The notes under the pieces: generated by a model
The model's database searches: none
The model's input: only the letters and a program-made list of their open reading frames with translations
What the model was told of the DNA's origin: nothing
Translations under genes and position numbers: made by a program
In this document: piece after piece, positions 16,897-25,049 of the stretch
Position numbering within the stretch: position 1 is the stretch's first letter
Layout: each line of letters begins with the position of its first letter
Source: JALRAP01 sp046302815
GTDB taxonomy: Bacteria; Bacteroidota; Bacteroidia; AKYH767-A; OLB10
DNA: 64,000 nt
Direction: 5' to 3'
Assembly: GCA_046302815.1 (NCBI GenBank)
Contig: JBKCHO010000055.1
Location: forward strand, 23,375-87,374

Positions 16897-19569
16897 TTAA
16901 AACTTGATTAGCTTGTCATAGTAAGTGCCGTTGGCTGAACGAAGTTCCATGGTGTAGGAGCCAGGCGCCATCTCAAGGCTCAACTTGTTCGATCCGGCAA
17001 CAAGATCTTTGCGCATTACCAACGAACCCAGTTTGTCATATATGATTATTTCAGCATCGAGCATTTTATTGGGGAGAACAATGGTCAACTGATCTGAAGC
17101 GGGATTTGGATAAACATTCACAGATGCATTCGCAAAACCATCACCAACTGAAGTATACAGATAGGGAAGCGATGATGTAGAGCATCCATTGGGTGCAGTT
17201 ACCACAACCGTATAAAGTCCGTTTCCAGTAAGAGCCATATCATGTGATACACCGGTTGCTCCTGGAATGGCAGTGCCATTCAGATACCATTGGTTGCCAT
17301 TCAGTGCGGTAGAGCTCAACACCGTTCCAGATGTATTGATAATAGGAACCGGCGGTGTTGGATTAACAACCCCCGTAACGGGAACCCTGTTACTCTTACA
17401 ACCCTCTGTGATCTGCCAATTGTAGAAGAAATAATAGAAATTGGCTGTGCTTGGATTGGGATTGTAAAATCCGGTAATAGAAACCGAACTGCCAGGGAAT
17501 GTATAAGGATAAGTGGCGCCAAAGGAATTGTAATAGAGTGGCACGCTGCTGGCGTCTAACTCCAAAGTATATCCAACACCCGGATTGATGGTCCAACCTA
17601 AGGTGATAGGCTGTAATCCAGAGAATGCAATTACATTAAAGGTGGTTGTATTCAATATGGCTCCACCAATGCTTGAGCGCATGTTAATGGTAACAGGTCC
17701 TGATGTTCCACCAGGAGAGATGTACACCCTATCGAGGGAAACCGTCTGAGTGACATCGAAGGTCATACCCCAGTTACTTCCCGTAACGGGGAACTGTGTG
17801 CCAAATGAACTGTTGGCCGGGCCTACATTGTAGGTTCCACCTGCAGATGCTTCAACATAATAGGTGGTTGTGTTTCCGATATTGGGGCTATAAGTGCTAC
17901 CAACATTGATACTGTTGCCTCCGGTGGCGGAGGTATACCATTCCAGAACACCTACCCCGTTTGCAGTAAGTGCTACCGTACCCGGACCACAAATCGTATC
18001 GTTTACAGTAACAGGATCTGTAACAGCCAACACCGTTAGATCCAAGATCCCAGATGTGTCAGGAGCGCATCCACCGCTGGTAACAACGGCCCTGTATTGA
18101 AGTGTTGAAGTGGGACTCACTAGATATTGTGCCGTGGTACTTCCCGTGCCAGATTCATTCACCCAACCCGATCCACTATTGCTCTGCCATTGAATATTAC
18201 CCGTATTTCCGGTTAGTGAAACGGTGGCATTGCTTCCCAAACAAATCGTGTCAGTTGAGATAACTGCATTGCCGGCTACAGATGCAGGACCTACATCCAC
18301 AAACAGGCTGTCGATGTATCCACATAATCCGTCGTCACTTACCAAAGTGTAAGTGGTTGGAACTTGAGGCGCGGCTGTAACCGATGCGCCGGTAGTACTA
18401 CTAAGTCCTGTGGATGGACTCCACGAAAAGTTATAATTGGCATTATTGGTAACCGCAGTCAATGTTGTTGTTTGTCCCTGACACAATGCAGGAGGATTTG
18501 CATTGATGGTTGAAAGAGGGGCTGGCACCACAGTGGCAACGGTTGGTGTTCGGAGTCCTTCGCAACCCGTTTCATAAGTGATCTCCAAACGAGAGATTGA
18601 TCCACCGGCTTCTTGCCAAATTTCCTGTGGAAGGGTAGTGGCGAGAGGGAACTGCATGCCCATACGAGTAATGGTTACCGTTGTGCCATTGATGGTAGTA
18701 GTAGCTGGAGAAGGCGCATAAGAATTGATATCACCTGGACCTTTGGTTGCTAAAACACCTATGACCTCACCTGCCAAAATAGGAATGTTGACAGGTATCA
18801 CCCCTGTAGAAGGATTGTTTTGTGTTACAAACAATGTAGTAAATGCGTTCGTGGTAGTAGCGTAAACCGGTGGAGGTAAATTGTTATCGAAACGAATCAC
18901 AGCTATGTTCTGAAGAGTTCCGTTATTACCTGGAACGAACAGTCCAGTGATGGTGAAGTTCGATGGAGCGGTGAAAAAATAACCGCGGGCATTGCTAGAG
19001 AAAGTAGATGCCTGAGGGGGCATAGGCGTAGTGCTTGCACCACCTGTGCTAGTGGCCGCTGCGCAGTAATATGTAGTGGTGGATGCCACATTGGTTGTAA
19101 AAGACTGACCCGTAGAAAGGGGTGTATTGCTAGTTGGACTATCGTACCATTTGAAAATACCATTTCCTACAGCATTCAATGTCACTGGACCGTAGCCGCA
19201 ACGGGATGCTCCTTGCGTTACCGGAGCAGAAACGCCTACTGTGATGGTGATTAAATTGGAAGTATCAGGTGCGCAACCAACAGCAGTAACTACAGCTCGG
19301 TAGTCCTTCGTAGAGGCAGGAGATACCGAATAGTTATCCGTTGTTGATCCTGTTCCCGTTTCATTGACCCATGTTGTGCCATTGAAACTTTGCCATTGAA
19401 TCGACCCAATGTATGCTGTTAGTTGCAAAGAGGTAATTCCGTTTGGACAAATGGAATCAACCGTTGCGGTGGCTGTTCCTGCATCTGAGCAGGCCCTTGC
19501 GGGGATGGATGCGGCAATCGTCAAAAAACAGATAACGAGTACCGATTTAAAAGTAGATTTCAACTTCAT
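16897..19569 (-). CDS. Secreted Ig-like repeat protein with T9SS sorting domain
   Basis: An 890-residue exported protein with no recognisable enzyme. It has a signal peptide (MKLKSTFKSVLVICFLTIAA...) and then two copies of a roughly 140-residue Ig-like pair at about 34-173 and 436-577; compare IQWQSFNGTTWVNETGTGST with IQWQSNSGSGWVNESGTGST. Between them is a beta sandwich at about 175-345 and another Ig-like unit (SWSPSTGLSSTTGASVTA) near 380-425. Residues about 579-734 are the beta module also seen in the protein at 12998-16429 (YYFFYNW, then a TE-x-C segment). The C-terminal 75 residues (VNVYPNPASDQL) are a T9SS type A sorting domain. The pattern suggests a surface adhesin or matrix protein. 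Confidence 0.86.
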   Translation of the reverse strand: MKLKSTFKSVLVICFLTIAASIPARACSDAGTATATVDSICPNGITSLQLTAYIGSIQWQSFNGTTWVNETGTGSTTDNYSVSPASTKDYRAVVTAVGCAPDTSNLITITVGVSAPVTQGASRCGYGPVTLNAVGNGIFKWYDSPTSNTPLSTGQSFTTNVASTTTYYCAAATSTGGASTTPMPPQASTFSSNARGYFFTAPSNFTITGLFVPGNNGTLQNIAVIRFDNNLPPPVYATTTNAFTTLFVTQNNPSTGVIPVNIPILAGEVIGVLATKGPGDINSYAPSPATTTINGTTVTITRMGMQFPLATTLPQEIWQEAGGSISRLEITYETGCEGLRTPTVATVVPAPLSTINANPPALCQGQTTTLTAVTNNANYNFSWSPSTGLSSTTGASVTAAPQVPTTYTLVSDDGLCGYIDSLFVDVGPASVAGNAVISTDTICLGSNATVSLTGNTGNIQWQSNSGSGWVNESGTGSTTAQYLVSPTSTLQYRAVVTSGGCAPDTSGILDLTVLAVTDPVTVNDTICGPGTVALTANGVGVLEWYTSATGGNSINVGSTYSPNIGNTTTYYVEASAGGTYNVGPANSSFGTQFPVTGSNWGMTFDVTQTVSLDRVYISPGGTSGPVTINMRSSIGGAILNTTTFNVIAFSGLQPITLGWTINPGVGYTLELDASSVPLYYNSFGATYPYTFPGSSVSITGFYNPNPSTANFYYFFYNWQITEGCKSNRVPVTGVVNPTPPVPIINTSGTVLSSTALNGNQWYLNGTAIPGATGVSHDMALTGNGLYTVVVTAPNGCSTSSLPYLYTSVGDGFANASVNVYPNPASDQLTIVLPNKMLDAEIIIYDKLGSLVMRKDLVAGSNKLSLEMAPGSYTMELRSANGTYYDKLIKF

Positions 19570-19660
19570 GTGTTAAGGTTTAAATATTATGTGTGTGATT
19601 CACTTTACATCAAAGAAAAATAAAAAAAAGGACAATTGCAAACATCTGTCTGCCAAATTG

Positions 19661-20608
19661 TTATGTGGTTTTTTGTGCATCATGTAGCAGAAAATCGATG
19701 TTTCTTCGCATGCCTTTCCAGCCCGTTCTTTGAATGGGTGACCCCTCAAAAACCCGATTGAAAACATCTTCTGTAATCTCCATCCAATCACCCGCCGACA
19801 TATTCAACAATTTCTGGCTTGCTTTTAATTCCACCACTTTGGTAGGTAGCGAGAAGCGGTTCCATGGACAAACCTCTTGGCAAATATCACAACCAAAAGC
19901 ATGATTCTCGAATTTTCCTTTCATCTCATTTGGTATGGCGTCTTTTAGTTCTATGGTGAAATAGGATATACAACGACTGCCATCAACTACATAGGGCTTA
20001 ATGATGGCATCTGTTGGACATGCGTCTATACATCGTGTACATGTTCCACAATGATCGCGTATTGGATTATCGTATTCAAGATCCAAATCAACAATCAATT
20101 CTGCGATGAAAAAATAGGATCCTGATTTGGGATGAATCAGGTTGGTATTCTTACCCATCCATCCCAGGCCACTCTTCATGGCCCAAGCACGCTCCATCAC
20201 GGGCGCCGAATCAGTGAAAGCCCTACCATGCACATCTCCGATTTCAGTTATTATGAAGTTCATTAATTCCCTTAACTTATCCTTGATCACCAAATGATAA
20301 TCGCGGCCATAAGCATACCTAGAGATGCGAGGTGAGCCGTTTTCCTGCTGCATCTCCTCGGGATAATAATTTAACAAAAGTGAAATCACCGAGCGAGCCC
20401 CTTCCACCAATTTTGTTGGATCCAGTCGCTTATCGAAGTTGCGCTCCATGTAACTCATTTGTCCGTGCATGCCTTTATTCAACCATGCTTCCAAACGAGG
20501 AGCCTCTTCCTCTAAAAATCCGGCTTGTGAAATTCCAACGAATGAGAACCCGAGGCGCTTAGCTTCGTCCTTGATCCAATCCGTATGTTTCCTTTTTGTT
20601 GATTCCAT
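19661..20608 (-). CDS. queG: Epoxyqueuosine reductase
   Basis: Cobalamin- and iron-sulfur-dependent enzyme that reduces epoxyqueuosine to queuosine at the tRNA wobble position; cytosolic. The 315 residues contain both [4Fe-4S] cysteine sets: CGTCTRCIDACP and CDICQEVCPWN, plus the family segments SYALNYY-like (ISLLLNYYPEE) and SGLGWMGKN. The start ATG 20608 overlaps the TAA of the upstream acyltransferase gene as TAATG, so translation is probably coupled; an in-frame ATG at 20632 inside that gene is less likely. Length is normal for the shorter QueG form that lacks extra C-terminal repeats. Confidence 0.94.
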   Translation of the reverse strand: MESTKRKHTDWIKDEAKRLGFSFVGISQAGFLEEEAPRLEAWLNKGMHGQMSYMERNFDKRLDPTKLVEGARSVISLLLNYYPEEMQQENGSPRISRYAYGRDYHLVIKDKLRELMNFIITEIGDVHGRAFTDSAPVMERAWAMKSGLGWMGKNTNLIHPKSGSYFFIAELIVDLDLEYDNPIRDHCGTCTRCIDACPTDAIIKPYVVDGSRCISYFTIELKDAIPNEMKGKFENHAFGCDICQEVCPWNRFSLPTKVVELKASQKLLNMSAGDWMEITEDVFNRVFEGSPIQRTGWKGMRRNIDFLLHDAQKTT

Positions 20609-21702
20609 TACAAAGGCGCCTGTTTGTTCCATGAAATCCTCAGGGACTTCAACGCCAAGTTCACTTTTGTTTCAAAAAACTTATATGATATCGAAGCCAC
20701 CACAATAGCAAGGACCATTCCTACAACAAATGAAATCCATGGTGCATCCAAATAAGGCCATGAAAATTTTTCAGCGACCAGCCTCAAATATGCAAAGACC
20801 ACAGGGTGCCACAAGTATAGCGAATAGGAGCAATCTCCCACAGAAATCCATTTCTTGGATGCAAATACGAATACTCCGGATCTGTCACACAAAGCTGTAA
20901 AAAATACCCATGGCCAAATAAAAGCCAAATCTGTAAACAAGTTCACCTCCAAGCCGTGCCAACCGAGAACATGCATTAAGAATAATCCCGTTGAAAAAGT
21001 AAAACCAAAAAGACATATGTTTTGACTGAATTGCACGCGATTCATTATATCTCCAAGTAGTACTCCAGAAGCAAATAGCAATACCATCGGATTGCAAAAA
21101 AGATTCAAAGCGGCGATTGGATAATTGTAGTATGCGACATAGCCCGGATGGAAGTTTCCATTGAATAGCAGCGGAAGGATAATGCCAAAGCACAGAAATA
21201 TCAAAAACAAAACCTTGTATCCCAGCTTACCGAAAAAAAGAGAGCAGAAAAAAAGCAAATAGAAAAACATCTCGTAGTTCAATGTCCAGCCCACATCCAA
21301 AAGTGGATAACCATATTTGGGGCCTATGGTATCCGTCATTGGCGGAAAGAATAAAATTGTTTTCCAGATTCGATCGCTTTGCTCTGATAAAAATGCCCAT
21401 GACAAATCATCAGCCACATATACGAAAGTTACAAACAAATACAATGGAACAATACGAACCAATCTGTTCCATCCGAAAACCCATGGAGATTTTGTTGGAT
21501 TACCATCCTTATCTCTGGTGGTGTGATACATGATCAACCCGCTGATGATAAAGAAAACCTGCACCCCCATCTCACCATTTGCAAATGGCTTGATGTTTCC
21601 ATTATCCATGAACAAATATTGCAGATGGAACGCGCAAACCATGAGGGCTGCAACAGCCCTAAGCACTTGAATGTTATCCAATCTTTTTGATTCAACAAAC
21701 AT
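20608..21702 (-). CDS. Acyltransferase family 3 membrane protein
   Basis: Integral membrane O-acyltransferase of the OafA/YrhL type, 364 residues with about ten hydrophobic helices. Family marks: RLDNIQVLRAVAALMVCAFH at 7-26, where the R..A....V...H pattern includes the conserved His 26, and GVQVFFIISGLIMY at about 46-59. In this family an acyl group (often acetyl) is moved to sugars of cell-surface polysaccharides; the acceptor cannot be told here. The stop overlaps the start of queG. The start is 44 nt below the end of ruvB, suggesting an operon WD40-ruvB-acyltransferase-queG. Confidence 0.87.
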   Translation of the reverse strand: MFVESKRLDNIQVLRAVAALMVCAFHLQYLFMDNGNIKPFANGEMGVQVFFIISGLIMYHTTRDKDGNPTKSPWVFGWNRLVRIVPLYLFVTFVYVADDLSWAFLSEQSDRIWKTILFFPPMTDTIGPKYGYPLLDVGWTLNYEMFFYLLFFCSLFFGKLGYKVLFLIFLCFGIILPLLFNGNFHPGYVAYYNYPIAALNLFCNPMVLLFASGVLLGDIMNRVQFSQNICLFGFTFSTGLFLMHVLGWHGLEVNLFTDLAFIWPWVFFTALCDRSGVFVFASKKWISVGDCSYSLYLWHPVVFAYLRLVAEKFSWPYLDAPWISFVVGMVLAIVVASISYKFFETKVNLALKSLRISWNKQAPL

Positions 21703-21746
21703 GGCTTGGCGGGATAAAATGACAGAAGTCCATGTATGCAGAAAAA

Positions 21747-22778
21747 TCAGATTTCCTCAAAGAGAGAACCGGAAGGTCCAGGCCGTTTTTTGCCCAAATG
21801 CTTAAACGCTTTGTCGGTTATTTCTCGACCCCTCGGAGTTCTATTGAGAAAGCCCTCCATGATCAGAAATGGCTCATACACCTCCTCCAATGTGCCAGCC
21901 TCCTCTCCCACGGCGGTGGCAATCGTGTTGATTCCTACCGGACCGCCTTTGAACTTTTCTATAATGATGGTCAAAATGCGGTTATCCATCTCATCCAATC
22001 CATGCGCATCCACATTCAGCGCGTTCAATGAGTATTCAACGATTGGATCATCGATGGTACCACTACCTTTTATCTGTGCAAAATCACGAACCCTACGAAG
22101 CAAGGCATTTGCTATTCGAGGAGTCCCACGGCTTCTACGGGCAATTTCAAAGGCTGCTGAATCTTCTATGGGCACCTTGAGTATTTCCGCGGAACGGAGT
22201 ACAATCAATTGAAGCCGCTTCGCGTCATAATATTCCAACCTTGCATTGATACCGAAACGAGCACGCAATGGAGAGGTTAACAAACCCGAACGCGTAGTGG
22301 CACCAACCAAGGTAAAAGGATTCAGTTTGATTTGAACCGTACGGGCATTGGGACCACTGTCAATCATGATGTCGATCCGGTAATCTTCCATGGCAGAATA
22401 GAGATATTCTTCCACTACCGGACTTAATCGATGGATCTCATCAATGAACAAAACATCATTTGGCTCCAAGTTGGTAAGTAATCCAGCCAAATCGCCAGGT
22501 TTATCCAAAACGGGGCCGGAGGTGATTCGAATGTTTACTCCTAACTCGTTCGCAATGATGTTTGCCAATGTGGTCTTGCCTAATCCGGGAGGACCATGCA
22601 ACAACACATGGTCTAGGGACTCGGATCTTTTCTGTGCGGCTTTTACAAAAACCTTCAGGTTCTCAACCACCTTGTCTTGTCCGGTAAAATCACCGAACTC
22701 TACGGGCCTAAGCACCTTTTCCAGCTCCTTATCGATGCCTTGCTGTGATGATAGATTAGGATCTAGATTGGGATTCAA
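21747..22778 (-). CDS. ruvB: Holliday junction branch-migration ATPase RuvB
   Basis: Hexameric AAA+ motor that, with RuvA, drives branch migration of Holliday junctions. The protein has Walker A GPPGLGKTT, Walker B LFIDEIHRL, the sensor-1 region LVGATTRSGLL, and the C-terminal winged-helix DNA-binding domain ending near RTPRGREITDKAFKHLG. The open frame extends to a GTG at 22850, adding 24 residues unlike any RuvB. TTG 22778 gives MNPNLDPNL..., the normal RuvB N-terminus and a normal length of 343 residues, so it is preferred. Gene neighbours suggest co-transcription with the WD40 gene 84 nt upstream. Confidence 0.93.
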   Translation of the reverse strand: MNPNLDPNLSSQQGIDKELEKVLRPVEFGDFTGQDKVVENLKVFVKAAQKRSESLDHVLLHGPPGLGKTTLANIIANELGVNIRITSGPVLDKPGDLAGLLTNLEPNDVLFIDEIHRLSPVVEEYLYSAMEDYRIDIMIDSGPNARTVQIKLNPFTLVGATTRSGLLTSPLRARFGINARLEYYDAKRLQLIVLRSAEILKVPIEDSAAFEIARRSRGTPRIANALLRRVRDFAQIKGSGTIDDPIVEYSLNALNVDAHGLDEMDNRILTIIIEKFKGGPVGINTIATAVGEEAGTLEEVYEPFLIMEGFLNRTPRGREITDKAFKHLGKKRPGPSGSLFEEI

Positions 22779-22862
22779 GGGCGTTTCTTTTTGAAAGTTC
22801 AAACGAGTTGGCTGGGGCCGATGTTGTAGAAACCCTAGGGTCAACAACACGGTGATTCAAAT

Positions 22863-23780
22863 CTACATATTTTCCAAAACACCTTTCCAAACCATAACGG
22901 AACGATCGTCGGATGCGGATAACAATTGTCCGTTACCGGGATGCCAAAGGATCTTGTTTACGGAGTTGACATGCCCTTTTGATCGGTCTTTGTCGATTCG
23001 TTGAATCACCTCGAAAGTATCAGGGTTCCAAATCTTAATGGTTTTGTCACGGCTGGCAGTGGCAAATACCTCGGCATTGGGACTAAACTCAATGGAATAA
23101 ATGGCGTAATTGTGTGCAGGGATGTCGGCCACCAGTTTAAACGAGTTCGATACATCATAAACCTTCATGTGTGCATCCCTGGAACCGGTCAGTAAAAATT
23201 TTCCATCAGGAGTAAAGCAAACAGCATTAGTAGAAAACCCCTCCAGATGGGCCTGCCAAGAAGCCACCTCCTGAAATTCAGGGAACGAGTATATCCGAAC
23301 CTTGCCATCGCCAGAGCCCAAAGCCATCAAGGTTTGATTTTTATTCCATGCACAACCGCGCAACTTGCCTCCACCCAATGTGAACATTCGCTTCAAAGCA
23401 AAGTTGTCCCCCTCAATTATACCGAGTTCACCATCCCCCGAAAGGGAAACAATCAGCTTATGTATGTCGGAATAACACAGGCTGAATACACCCGATTTGT
23501 GATACTGCAGCAATCTTTCCTCTTTTCGGGTAGCAAGATCTATAACATGGATACCGCCCGAGGCTTGTCCTACCAGCATCTTTTGGTTCGACAAGGGGAG
23601 GATGGAATAAACGATGTCGTTAACCTTGGCCATCAAAGTTCCTTCATCTGGATGCTCCAGATCCCACTCGGCCACAACCCGGTCGCCACCACCAGAAAAG
23701 CAAGTATTGATCCCCGAGCAAGCCAATGCATATACTGAACCCGAATGTCCCGACAAAACAGCTGCACGAATCATTTCCAT
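22863..23780 (-). CDS. WD40-repeat beta-propeller protein
   Basis: A 305-residue cytosolic protein without signal peptide, built almost wholly of seven WD40 repeats. Typical units: HSGSVYALACSG, a GHVNSVNKILWHP unit near the end, and ATASRDKTIKIWNPDTFE. Such propellers are scaffolds for protein-protein contacts; the partner is unknown. It sits just upstream of ruvB in the same direction, as is common in Bacteroidota, but a role in recombination is not established. A -7 box ends 4 nt before the ATG, so the mRNA may be leaderless. Confidence 0.88.
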   Translation of the reverse strand: MEMIRAAVLSGHSGSVYALACSGINTCFSGGGDRVVAEWDLEHPDEGTLMAKVNDIVYSILPLSNQKMLVGQASGGIHVIDLATRKEERLLQYHKSGVFSLCYSDIHKLIVSLSGDGELGIIEGDNFALKRMFTLGGGKLRGCAWNKNQTLMALGSGDGKVRIYSFPEFQEVASWQAHLEGFSTNAVCFTPDGKFLLTGSRDAHMKVYDVSNSFKLVADIPAHNYAIYSIEFSPNAEVFATASRDKTIKIWNPDTFEVIQRIDKDRSKGHVNSVNKILWHPGNGQLLSASDDRSVMVWKGVLENM

Positions 23781-23784
23781 GTTA

Positions 23785-23792
23785 CAAAAATA
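23785..23792 (-). promoter_or_regulatory. -7 box (TATTTTTG) abutting the WD40 gene start
   Basis: Minus-strand TAnnTTTG with its last base 4 nt before ATG 23780. By Bacteroidota spacing the transcript would start at or next to the ATG. Confidence 0.4.
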
Positions 23793-23856
23793 CCGAACCG
23801 AATCGGGTTAATGGATAGGTTGATCCTATTCCGGTTTTAAAAGCCAAATTTGCAGC

Positions 23857-24528
23857 ATGAGGCCTGACAAGGATTTCCATCAAATCATATCTAGCTTTAT
23901 CCCCGGCATGCTTGCCGTAGCATTATTGTGGTGTGTGAAATGGTATGAAGTGGAAAATATGCGAAGCCTATCGGAATATGGATTGTTTCCCAGGAGATGG
24001 GATGGGTTCATTGGTATTTTCACCATGCCTTTTTTACATGGTGATTTGGAACACCTGATATCCAACTCCGTACCCTTGTTGGTGCTTTTAAGCGGACTCG
24101 TTTATTTCTATAAAAAACTCGCCTTTCGGGTAACCCTTTGGATATGGCTTTTGAGTGGATTCTGGTTGTGGCTAGGAGGAAGATCGTCCTATCATATAGG
24201 AGCCAGTGCTGTCATTTATGGATTGACCGTATTTCTTTTCTTCAGCGGTGTTTTTCGAAAAGACCGGCGGTTGATGGCTCTTTCCTTGTTGGTGGTATTC
24301 CTTTACGGAGGACTTGTTTGGGGAATGCTTCCTGTTGTTGAGGAGTTATCGTGGGAAGGTCATCTTTTCGGTTCTTGCGCGGGGTTATTGATGGCCATTG
24401 TCTACAAAAAACAGGGGCCGCAACGACCGCCTTACTCTTGGGAACTGGATAATGATGCAGATGTGGAGGACGGTCCCGAGGCCTATTGGAGGACAACTGA
24501 ATCGAATCCGTTGCACAAAGAACCCTGA
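23857..24528 (+). CDS. Rhomboid-family intramembrane serine protease
   Basis: A 223-residue protein with six or so membrane helices. Rhomboid marks: HGDLEHLISNSVPLL at 61-75 (the HxxxN motif), the catalytic serine region GASAVIYGL at 115-123 (Ser 117) and the catalytic histidine in SWEGHLFG (His 169). The usual GASG is GASA here, a mild change next to the nucleophile. The hydrophilic tail after about residue 185 (WELDNDADVEDGPEAYW) is cytosolic. Substrate unknown. The gene ends 4 nt before the convergent small membrane-protein gene. Confidence 0.88.
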   Translation: MRPDKDFHQIISSFIPGMLAVALLWCVKWYEVENMRSLSEYGLFPRRWDGFIGIFTMPFLHGDLEHLISNSVPLLVLLSGLVYFYKKLAFRVTLWIWLLSGFWLWLGGRSSYHIGASAVIYGLTVFLFFSGVFRKDRRLMALSLLVVFLYGGLVWGMLPVVEELSWEGHLFGSCAGLLMAIVYKKQGPQRPPYSWELDNDADVEDGPEAYWRTTESNPLHKEP

Positions 24529-24532
24529 GCCG

Positions 24533-24952
24533 CTAGGATTTTGATACCATCCGCCCCAACTTGTACCCGATCCATGAGAATGGGAAATACGCCAATAAAA
24601 GATCGCAAGCTTCAAACCATGCTGGTGCATCCAATACGTGTACCATGTAAACACCTCCAAGAAAAAAAACCACTCCTGGTATTCTTCCAAGATTCCAGCT
24701 TTTAGTAGTAGAGAACCTCACTGCGATCCAGGATGCCAAACAAGTGCCCAAAGCATGAGCTAGAAATATTACTGAAAAATGAATTGGCTCAAAGGACGAC
24801 ATGGCCAAAGACAGTCCCTCTTGCGTATTCAGGTCTACACCTGGAGGCAAAGGGATCCAAGTGCCGTTTAATCCGATTATGAAACTGTTCAAGAAGCCTC
24901 CAACTAGGAGACCGACTATGACGGCAAGCGTATTCTTAATAAGGGGATGCAT
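24533..24952 (-). CDS. Small four-helix membrane protein of unknown function
   Basis: 139 residues with four hydrophobic segments: about 8-27 (TLAVIVGLLVGGFLNSFIIG), 57-75, 88-105 and 112-130. Between helices 1 and 2 lies a conserved-looking loop (GTWIPLPPGVDLNTQEG), presumably outside. I do not assign a family. It is isolated: convergent with the rhomboid gene and about 100 nt below the convergent end of the MuiA-like gene region, whose terminator lies upstream of it. Confidence 0.7.
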   Translation of the reverse strand: MHPLIKNTLAVIVGLLVGGFLNSFIIGLNGTWIPLPPGVDLNTQEGLSLAMSSFEPIHFSVIFLAHALGTCLASWIAVRFSTTKSWNLGRIPGVVFFLGGVYMVHVLDAPAWFEACDLLLAYFPFSWIGYKLGRMVSKS

Positions 24953-24989
24953 GGCTTATGTTTTATGTAAAAGTAATCTTGTTGATACA

Positions 24990-25029
24990 AAAAAACCAAA
25001 AGCCGCAGGATGTGTCCATCATGCGGCTT
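24990..25029 (-). terminator. Rho-independent terminator of the DUF4139 gene
   Basis: Minus strand: arms AAGCCGCA and TGCGGCTT, with an inner GATG/CATC pairing, then a T-rich tract. It lies 21 nt beyond the stop at 25050. Confidence 0.85.
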
Positions 25030-25049
25030 GATAAGCGAGGTTATTAAAA

